Below are positions 56,019-64,000 of a stretch of DNA of 64,000 nt, one piece after another. The DNA lies in the NCBI GenBank assembly GCA_019055375.1, contig JAHQIW010005848.1:1-64000 (forward strand), in the 5' to 3' direction. Below the pieces are notes generated by a model, which made no database searches, was not told where the DNA came from, and worked only from the letters and a program-made list of their open reading frames with translations. The number at the start of each line of letters is the position of its first letter. Within the stretch, counting starts at the first letter, position 1. The translations under genes and the position numbers were made by a program. This DNA comes from Parelaphostrongylus tenuis. Taxonomy: Eukaryota; Nematoda; Chromadorea; Rhabditida; Metastrongylidae.

Positions 56019-56952
56019 AATAGAAAAGAAGGCTTGATTACCAGAAGTTTGAGGTACGAGCAGTTGGCCGCAATATCAAGCCAATAACGGAACTCTTTGT
56101 GACAAGAAATATGGCTCGTCCCGACAAGTCTTGGTGCTAATGCAAATGTTTCTTCTAGCTACGATTCCGAGAATTCACTTTTGCTTCCCCATCATGATGG
56201 ACTCTTGGTGATGTCACTTGCTTCCTATTCCTAAACCTTCCACTGAAATCTCTTAAAGTTCTTATTTAAAGTATCAGTCGAGTCTTCTATCACCAGGGAA
56301 GATTTCTTAGGTGTACAGGATGTGAGAGGTTAATAAGAACATTAGAGCATCCGTACTTTCTGCTTCATAGATGCCTGTTGCCCTGTTGACAAATTTTTTT
56401 ACAGTAAATATTCTGCTTCGTTTTTGTCATTTGACACTTGACATTTGCCACTTTTCTCCTTTATAACTTTCTGTCAAAAGTGCAGTTGTGAGACAAGCGT
56501 TTTGTCAACTGCGAGTATCTTATTTATGCGAAATGTTGGGAATTTATGTCGGAACATCAGAAATGAGAAAGTGTTAGCCGAGTTTCGGCAGCACCAATTG
56601 AGGAAAATGGCCCGTTCTTCTGAAACTTCTCTTTGAGTGGTCTCTTTCACGCGACATCTTGTCATGCAACGTCTGAGCTGTAGCTAACCTCAATAAGCTA
56701 ATGCCGTGCGCTCAAGATACATAATCAATCATCAGACGTTTTTCGACTTTGCTCCAATTCAAGCAAATTGAGTGTCTTTAATGCTCTTGGAAACTCAAAG
56801 AGTTTGAAGCCGACGTTACTTACATGCAAATGCTGAGTGTCAACCCGCAGCTGTCTTGTGAATGATTTGATGCAAATGATAATAAACTTGTTTTCAGTTA
56901 GCTTACAATTTTGCTCAGACACTCAAGAGAGAAAAATAAAAATTCTACAAAC
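56019..56952. other. No gene recognised; upstream region of the 56,953 gene
   Basis: AT-rich. I see no clear TATA box or trans-splice acceptor directly before the ATG at 56,953 (AATTCTACAAAC precedes it). Nothing else is supported. Confidence 0.4.
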
Positions 56953-59439
56953 ATGGCAAGGCTATGGACAAATTCATTCATGATTCCGTTGCTGGCTTCA
57001 ATTGCAACAGTGTTCGGATGTGGAGTGGTGCCTGCGGGTCAAGGTATTGAACAGAAGATTGTTCTTGTACCACTCTAACAAGATGAATGTATCTAAAGTT
57101 CCATTAATGCTCGAAAAGTCTTTCTAATTCGGGCATTCTAATGAAGAGATCTTGAAATTAATCATAAAGTATCAAATATACATGAGAAATCATTTGATAT
57201 GCTGATTTGATTTCCATTCATCTTCGTTTAAAAGCTACAAATCTCGTTGCAGCGAATACTAGGACCTTCACTGTTACCGGATTTAGTTTGCCTGTTGCCA
57301 TGGTTTACTCGACTGCAACCAATGTCCAAGCTCAGATCCCTGGTATTGCTTCTACCGAGGGAAATGCAAAAGCATTTGTACAACGTCTTGTGATGCAAAC
57401 AGTGAGTTTGGTGCTCATGAACTTCGGGCATTTTTTTTCTTTTTTTCGTAAAATCTGAAACAGCGTAGGTGGTGAGCTTCCATTCCCGGTAACCTCCATG
57501 TGCTAACATAACTTACATAGCTTAGCATAATGTCGCTAAAGGCACTGAGAGTATATTCTTCGAAGCAGTCAGAAAATTTGTCTTTCAGGTTTTTGACGTT
57601 CTCGAAAGCCAAGCACGTAGCGCTCTCCTACCTGACGCTGTAATCTCAGCCATTTTGGCTCAACTTGAAGTCAAAGTCACTTACGCACCAATACCATGCG
57701 AGAAATTTATTCGCAGTCTGATGGAGGAAGGTAAGCTCTTGATGATCAGCGTTAATTCAAAAGATTGCAAGGAAAAATACAACATAAATTTTTTTCAATG
57801 AAAAGGCTCTTCTATAAGGCTTTTTCGTTTGACAAAAACTTCTGGCTAGCCTATTACTAATGAATCGAAAGCTCAAATCTCTTTTGATAAGGTACCTCTT
57901 TTTTGAAAAGCCCCTCTTACAGCTCTTCCGCACTGAAATTAAAACTACGTCTCACACGCAACGCACGTTGTCACACGTATGTTTCCGTCTTCCCGACCAT
58001 TGACAACGTAAATCTCGACGATTTCAATACTATGCTTGTTTTCTGAACTGAGTCACACTAGCCGTTTATTGCTTGTCGAGCAGGGTGTGATAATGGCTGT
58101 GTATCAATCACGCGGCCTATCTATGGCGCAGCGAGATATGCATCTGAAGCGAAATTTTCGTCGTTAAATTTAGAGTTTCTATAGTGCTTCGAAAGAAGAC
58201 TATGTATAAAATATATGACTCTGATACCACAAGATTTCCAGTACACGTTCATATGCTTTTCAACATAGGTCTAAGCTGCTTGCCTTTAAGCATAATAAGG
58301 GAATTAATTAGCAACATAAGATGAAGATAAAAGTTTAAGGTTATACGATAAAAGGGAGCTTTTACTGCTATTGCAGCACATAAATTAGAAATCTCTGCAG
58401 AAACAATCATGAAATTGCGAATAATCAACGGAAATCTGGACGATGACGCAATACGCGTGTGAGACACACAATTTTCTTTCCTTTGTGACAGTGTTTTAAG
58501 AAGGCCATGCAAAAGCGGAATAGCGAAGTTTGCTCTATCGAGTGATTACTAGTAGTCTAACGGAAGAGCTCTGTCTTGTGTAAAATACGCGTGATAATCC
58601 CTGCTGTATTTGGAACACTATTTTATTTTCACTGCTGCACCGCTGTAAGAATGCGTTTTGAAAAATCGAGTACACTCTTAAAACTCCGTAATTTGGGCTT
58701 TGAATAATTACCAGAAGTCTAATGATAAACTTCATCCAGCAAAGAAAACATACTTGAAGGCTTATCCAAGAGCAGAAAATCACTAGCGAAACTGTTGTTA
58801 TTGTCTCAACAAAAAGATATGCAAATCCTTCAAAATTAACTAAAAGACGCCCTTCATTGTGAAAGAAAATTACAGAAGCACCAAGACTATAATGTTTGAG
58901 AATCTTTTGAGAATTTATTTGGTACCTTTTGCTGAGAACGGTTCAGTCTTCATTGTGCTGCGCGGTGTTCAAATAAGTTAGAAAATGAAATATGTTGAAG
59001 TAAGAAGTGTTTTCACATCATTACATTTCTACGTTGCGATAGAAGAAGGTGTCACTCTAATATTAAAAATTTCTTGCAGTGAAGATGAACGAGCAAAAGT
59101 GTATTATTGTCGACAATATGGTAACGGGAATTTGCGCAGCAAAGATGGGTATGGAAGGGATGTGTAATAGCGACATGGTAACAATAATGCCTGTTCCCAC
59201 CAGCGCCACTTCAATTTCAGGAACTCTCACGGTTTGAATAGTTTGCGCATTTATACAAATTCATCTTTCCAAAAAAACCTCTATAGACCACAAATATCAT
59301 CATGGCGAACTGGTCGAGAACTATGTGGCAAAGTGTGTTAAACAGAGCGCTTCGAATGCAAGCATCGGGGTCGTTTCGCTTCGCACTTCTTCTCGGCGTC
59401 TGCTACTGTTGTTGGAAATTGAAATTGAAGGTGATGTGA
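56953..59439 (+). CDS. Secreted nematode-type protein of unknown function, copy C
   Basis: Five exons: 56,953-57,043; 57,253-57,401; 57,589-57,730; 59,080-59,231; 59,287-59,439, giving 228 codons. All borders are GT-AG and phases join exactly. Residues 1-22 form a signal peptide (MARLWTNSFMIPLLASIATV, then FG), followed by CGVVPAGQ. Later landmarks are TRTFTVTGFSLPVAMVYS (34-51), VFDVLESQARSALLPDAVIS (81-100), a Cys at 117 and Cys at 135, 146 and 156 (TVTGIC-like). Exon 5 starts TTNIIMANWSRTMWQSVLNR. The related copies end FGSHFFSA..TV.GN; here one extra base near 59,378 shifts the frame and gives a different tail (LLLGVCYCCW...). The mature protein would be secreted and small, with a few disulphides. 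The other four family copies in the window are broken. Intron 3 (1,349 b) holds an R2-like insertion. Function is not recognised; the frameshift may make it a recent pseudogene or may be a base error. Confidence 0.75.
58350..58960. repeat. R2-like insertion in intron 3 of the 56,953 gene
   Basis: Contains words of the R2 family in inverse and direct order (TAGCGAAGTTTGCTCTATCGA, GAAGAGCTCTGTCTTGTGTA, TGCACCGCTGTAAGAA). It probably accounts for this intron being far longer than the other three (55, 187 and 209 bases). Confidence 0.4.
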
Positions 59440-59488
59440 TCAAGACAACTATATCTACTACCGATGATTATTGTAACATCAATGCAGC

Positions 59489-59494
59489 AATAAA
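59489..59494 (+). promoter_or_regulatory. Poly(A) signal of the 56,953 gene
   Basis: AATAAA lies 50 bases after the shifted stop and 67 bases after the ancestral TGA at 59,420-59,422. The same word follows copy B at about 50,836 (CAGCAATAAACTG), so it is conserved in the family. Confidence 0.6.
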
Positions 59495-59499
59495 TTGGT

Positions 59500-60399
59500 G
59501 ACAATGTGTGTCAATTGGTTGGAGTAATGCAGTAAATTGCATAGAAGTGTTAAATTTGATGGATTTCGAGCTAGTGCTTTCTTTTCAGACAGCGACAAAA
59601 AAATCTTCTCGAGAATTCCTTTTTCTCTAAAAATTGTAAAATTCCACTTATCATTGCTTCCTTGCTGGCCATAACGATTTTGGCTGGAGAAAGTCACAAG
59701 GATGATTATCGGATTCAGAGCAAATTACTGAAACGTGATAACTGCAATAGCTTTTCAGAGCTCTAACTAGAACTTTACTCAATTGTGCATCGATACGGAG
59801 TCACATTCCAGAGCTAACAACTGAATAAGATTGAGAAAGAAATCATATTATAATTATACACATCTAAGTAATAAGAGCACGACTGCTGTCAAATTGTGGA
59901 TCAAACCTGCATTCCTGTAATCACATTTACATAAATATATGACATCGGTTAGCGAGAACAAAGATAAAAACATCTGCATTTTGTAAATTGACGAATTCGT
60001 TGGTCAAGTCCTCCCAAACGTTTGCCATCCCGTCGTGAATGTGAGACGTTTTTGGATGTCGGATTGCGATGCACGGGAATGTTGATCACCAGATGGTTTC
60101 CGAGTAAGAAAGAGTTCAGCGCTCCTAATCAGAGGTCCAGATAGAAGCTAACCAATACCAGAAAATTTTGTCTCTACGGTGCTTACTACTCGCAAGGTGG
60201 ATTATGTTTCTGTAATCCATAAGGCAGCGACTGCCTTGCGCAGATAACTTGACTAAGGCCCCAAAAACCTTCCCCTTGAAAGTCTATGGAACAATAATGA
60301 CTAATTGAGCAAAACTTCTGCCACTTTACACCGCGCACAGGTTACACTCGTCTACGACGTCGAGCAACGAGAGCACCAGAGAAGGAGAGCAAATCTCAA
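59500..60399. other. No gene recognised
   Basis: Spacer between the secreted-protein gene and the Penelope-like relic; no supported feature. Confidence 0.35.
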
Positions 60400-60745
60400 G
60401 TTCAACAGCACTTCATTCAGAACGGGCCCAGCGAGCACTCTCACAACATGATGCATATTGCTTCTTATTATATGCCACTTGTAAGACATGTGGTAGAATA
60501 CATTGGCAAAAGGGATAAAACCACTGTGCGTCCACGTGAAAGAATGCCTATAGGGAAAGTCGCAGAGTCAAGCAAATATTCCTCCAAGTACATAAAAGAC
60601 ACTTCGGCATTACGGTGACTATATTGAGACGGTAATGACAATCCTACTGCACAAGTCAGAATCGGTGAGGAAGACTTTGAGGCATTGCCGATAAACCGCA
60701 TGAGTACAAAAATGAACGAAAGTAAAGAGTTCTCAATTATCATAA
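60400..60745 (+). pseudogene. Penelope-like element family B, copy 3 (GIY-YIG relic)
   Basis: CACTCTCACAACATGATG at 60,437 matches the words before the other two family B relics. Then CKTCG in one frame is followed, one base shifted, by VEYIGKRDKTTVRPRERM, keeping the YIG triad and conserved Arg of the endonuclease. Later SESVRKTLRHC-like and HEYKNERK pieces read in other frames. It is dead, and lies 1 kb downstream of the secreted-protein gene. Confidence 0.6.
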
Positions 60746-60849
60746 ATGATACAATATTATAGCTCAGATTCATTTTCTACTTTGAGGGGTTTTGATACTT
60801 AATTATGTGTGCACACATATGTGATCGCTTCCATATGAGAGTTAAGAGA

Positions 60850-61589
60850 AGGGTTTTCTTCTTCAGGTGAACATAATGATTGATTTCTAATTTGGACTCT
60901 TAATAGGCCTCAAAGTTATAACTAAGTATCCGTACTTTTCCGTTATTCGGTGCCCTGTTTTAGGCGACTTGACAAAATAACGTATTTCTAGGGCGTTTTC
61001 AATGTTTAAATAGTCATTCGATAGCTTAACTCTTGAATGGTGTATTATTATTGCGCTGAAAGAGCAGAATGAAATTTTGTTTCTCATTCGAACATTTCTC
61101 GCTGATCAATGCTTTTTCATTGAGCGTTTCAATAAGCAATCGGTAGATAAATTTCGTAAGGATTCCAATGATGTATTTGATTTTTAGAAAAACTTCTTAG
61201 TACGCTGTTGCAGCTAGAAAGAAGCTTAGGTTTCGCAAAACTGGACTATTAGTGTAATCCGCACCCTGCTTCTTCCTTTCGTATTCGTATTTCTATTCGA
61301 AAAATCGTACTTTCGAGCCATTTTCAATGTTCAAATAATCATTCGATGGCTTCGATCAGAATAATTCGATTGGTGTACTTTATTTCGACAAGCCTGTAGT
61401 ATTGCGCTAGAGGAGCAAAAATGAAATTTTGTTTCTCATACAAACATCTTCCACTGAGAAGAAATAGTTTTTTGGACTTTTGTAATTAGTCAATAGATCA
61501 AATCTTAGTAATTCCAATAATGTATTTGATTTTTGGAAAAGACTTTTTATTGCGCTATAACGGCCAAAGGAAAACTGGGCTTTGCACTT
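60850..61589. repeat. R2-like repeats, two adjacent copies
   Basis: Two diverged copies in the same order: TTTTCAATGTTTAAATAGTC / TTTTCAATGTTCAAATAATC, ATTCGATAGCTT / ATTCGATGGCTT, GCGCTGAAAGAGCAGAATGA / GCGCTAGAGGAGCAAAAATG, AAATTTTGTTTCTCAT. Units start at about 60,995 and 61,320, a period near 325 bases. Confidence 0.55.
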
Positions 61590-62400
61590 GGAGCGTAGGG
61601 TGTGCCTTAGCCGAAGCAGTGTTTTTTAAAACATGTGTGTAACATCGTCAAGATGTTTGTGGACCGAACTCAAGCATTATTCAGTGGCCTATCCTGGACA
61701 AGCGTTCGTTTTGTAACATGCCTTGTTTTTGTAGGAACATGGCTGCGTCTTTTTCAGTACTTAGGTGGTCATAATTGAGGGAACTTGATGAAATCCAGCG
61801 GAGAACAGTTGAAAGGCAAACGATGTGCATTCAGTGAATTAGTGCACCACGCTACGAAATCTTTTCGCATACAGTTATGACTGCGCTGGTTTGGCGTCAA
61901 TTTGGCGAAATCTTTTCCACATACCTGTAAAGCATAGTGGCTTTAAGCCGTCTTCTCGCTATGTGAAACACAATATTTCTTTGGCAGCTACAGAGCAAAA
62001 AAAAGGTCCTTCTTACAAACCACGAACACTATTAGAATTAATAAGATTCAAGCTATCAAATCGTTAATAAATATCTAGAAGGAGAAATTTTGCTCAGAGA
62101 GAAAAATATTTCAATGACGAACATAATTTTATTTTAGTCTTGCAGCGCAGTAGTGCAGCCATATCAAAAACAGAGTTGGATTTTGATCTACTGATTTCGC
62201 TAAAAACCTGAAAAAAGCAGAAGTCGCGTTCTTTTTAGAAATCTAAAGAAAGGCGCGGATAAGTGGAGTAAATCTGTTTTGTGTAACCCAATCTTCTTTG
62301 GCTGTTTACCGCAAAAGAAGTCCGTTCAAAAAACCATGAACGTCATTGGAACTGTAGAGATTTGTTCTACCGACTGTTTGCTAAAGCTTCATAGGAAATG
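61590..62400 (+). repeat. Dispersed repeat R1, copy 3
   Basis: Same landmarks and order as 38,540-39,450: GGGTGTGCCTTAGCCGAAGC, TTTTTGTAGGAACATGGCTG, GGTTTGGCGTCAATTTGGCG, TTTGGCAGCTACAG, then AAATATTTCAATGACGAAC. Confidence 0.65.
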
Positions 62401-62751
62401 TTTTGGTCAGCTAGAAATGCTTGAATGATAGATAAATTTATATTTTTACTCTTTCAGGCAATAATCAAGCCTTTACAGAAATGAAATAGACCATTCAAAT
62501 CCAATTTAAGCAATCGAATGGTTGCTCAAAAATTAAAATCCAGCAAAAAAAGCTTTTTCTGAAGGGTTGAAATAGGTTACAGATAACGGAAGAGTATCTG
62601 AGTAACTAGATGAGATATGGTATAGTTTGCCTAAACTCTGAAGGAGAAGAAATCTCCAAAACGCCAGTCAACCTATCTGGAAAATGTGTGCCGATATAGC
62701 CCAACATTTTAAGAAAGGATGTTTCCAAAATAGTATCATTCACTTCAGGGC

Positions 62752-63170
62752 TTAGTGGGAGTACTTTTTTTGAAGCCATTCAATTGCGCATTTTCTTGTA
62801 AACGTTTTAGTATACATTTTGTCTAAGCTTGCTCTAAGATGGGGGCTTTCGTGGGAACAAATTCGCCTGCTACTCATGCACGAATGGCGAGTAGGAGATA
62901 ATGTTGGTAAAGCGGCATGCAAGATTGATGGAGCTTTTTGTGGATGGCCCGAGGGCGACTGATTCACCAAGTTGTTCTCTCCAGTTTTGAACTCAGAGAA
63001 CCACTTCCTAGTCGTCCTTTATGCAACCGTGCCATCGTACCAACCTCCACTGATTTTGCGTGCCGTTTCACTAGCATTTTCAACTAAGCTCCATTTGCGC
63101 ATGAGCAGCAAGAGAACCTGTTCGTAAGACAACTCATCCCTAAAGTACATATAAGCAAGCTGCACACCAA
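62752..63170 (-). pseudogene. Mariner transposase N-terminal fragment
   Basis: On the minus strand from about 63,150: RDELSYEQVLLLLMRKWSLV, ETARKISGGWYDGTVA, then after a stop RTTRKWFSEFKTGENNLVNQ and SPSGHP. This is the paired helix-turn-helix of mariner transposases (AA..I...YG.GT...RT...WF..FK.GD..L.D.PRSGRP). After GHP the frame (62,970 on) no longer resembles the family. No catalytic core or terminal repeats. A more decayed relative is at 15,860-16,090. Confidence 0.7.
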
Positions 63171-63550
63171 AATGTCTGTGAGAAAATAGGCAATTTATTT
63201 ATTCAAAAATCATACGGTTTCGTTGCAAAAATCATATCAAAAGGTAAAAACCGCACAAATTTTTAGTCAACTTAGTGTATACATGCTTCTACCTACTTGG
63301 GCAATGTCTGGTATCACTTCGCCAACTTCAAAGGGTCAGTGCTTAATGGATGCGAGAAGCACACTTAAACCAGCGACCGCTACAACACGTCAGGCGACTT
63401 ATGACCCTGCACTGCATATCTTATTTTAATAATCGAGATTTCCTATGAACCTTCCTAGTAATAATCAAAATACGTAATTTTTTTTGTTAGCTGCATGATA
63501 AGTTCGCATCCATGAGATCACCATTCTACATCAATGCTACCTAATATTGA
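63171..63550. other. No gene recognised
   Basis: Spacer; the open frame at 63,223-63,429 (+) has no supported identity. Confidence 0.4.
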
Positions 63551-63552
63551 CG

Positions 63553-64000
63553 TAAAAGAGGGATTAACAAGACGACACAATATAGCCAAAAGTTTTCACT
63601 ACCACACTCCTAAACGTCATACGATCACTAGAATAGGACAGTTGGAAGTGAAGATCAACAGTCGACAATTGAATCATTTTCGCTGATGATATCGCCCTTA
63701 TAACACCTAGTATCAGCCAAGCGGAACGAATGTTGACCGATTTCGACAACGCCTGTGCGCAGATTGTTCACCGACTAAATTTGACGAGAACTACGCTTAC
63801 AACGGATATCAGATAAGTTTGAAATACCTCATTCACTCCTTAATGAAAGGAATATCTCCGACTGCTCAAAATACCTCCATCTAAGTCGTGAATTCAACAA
63901 AATGAACGACCTAGCTCCAACGTTAAGCAGAGGAAAGCGTGCGACTCAGGGAGCGTATACGAGCATCGGGACGTAGTGTGCAGGACTAAGAACATCCGAC
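63553..64000 (+). pseudogene. RTE-type LINE reverse transcriptase, runs off the window
   Basis: VKEGLTRRHNIAKSF at 63,553 corresponds to the VKRGV.QGD.ISP.LF motif. At about 63,681 the catalytic FADDIALITPSISQAERMLT is intact, followed by DFDNACAQ and, in other frames, SREFNKMNDLAPTLSRGKRA and QGAYTSIG, the region just after the palm. Stops and frameshifts are frequent. The 46-kb fragment shows the part of such an element that would follow past the window edge. Confidence 0.82.

Noticed and set aside
59303..59439. A separate small gene starting MANWSRTMWQ downstream of the SISGTLTV stop
   Set aside because: The apparent stop lies in a 55-base GT-AG intron. Joining CTCACG to ACCACAAAT restores one frame, and the other family copies show the same acceptor. 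It is the last exon of the secreted-protein gene.

Overview
The window looks like chromosomal DNA of a nematode, most likely a clade V (strongylid or rhabditid) worm. Three things point there: short GT-AG introns ending in TTTCAG or TTGCAG, BEL/Pao, RTE, mariner and Penelope-like remnants side by side, and a small secreted-protein family with a five-exon layout. I could not run a search, so the species stays open. Positions 1 to about 10,138 differ completely from the rest: about 5 kb of mixed GC-rich sequence, then about 4.7 kb of nearly pure CG alternation, then a sharp switch to ordinary AT-rich DNA. I see no credible gene there; it is either an unusual CG satellite or a sequencing/assembly artefact.

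From 10.1 to 64 kb the DNA is mostly a graveyard of mobile elements with one decaying gene family. Main blocks: an inverted-repeat element (10.9-12.05 kb); a head-to-head pair of tRNA-like SINEs (13.06-13.26 kb); hammerhead-bearing terminal units of a Penelope-like element (13.9-14.25, 19.6-19.87, 32.28-32.93 and 49.35-49.79 kb); an inverted pair of Penelope-like 3' coding ends with GIY-YIG remains (17.87-19.33 kb); a second, inverted tRNA-SINE pair (20.74-21.43 kb); a decayed BEL/Pao retrotransposon with LTRs (21.95-30.7 kb) carrying two insertions of the same 0.9-kb element; RTE LINE fragments (31.1-31.9, 45.85-46.25 and 63.55-64 kb); mariner fragments (15.9, 36.2-36.7 and 62.75-63.17 kb); and foldback elements (46.65-48.18 kb).

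The only near-intact gene is at 56,953-59,439 (+). It has five exons and encodes a 228-residue secreted protein of unknown function. Four more copies of the family are present and all look broken: 32,935-34,427 (-), 49,054-50,767 (+), and last-exon remnants at 43,815 and 15,581. Three copies (15.6, 49-50.8 and 57-59.4 kb) are followed within about 1.5 kb by remains of the same second family of Penelope-like element, so a gene-plus-retroelement block was probably duplicated.

The most interesting feature is the set of self-cleaving hammerhead ribozymes in the Penelope-like terminal units. Three copies keep the complete catalytic core. Two others are decayed in the core but show compensatory changes in stems I and III. 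One unit lies within the long intron 2 of a secreted-protein pseudogene and another ends about 5 bp beyond the stop codon of a second one.
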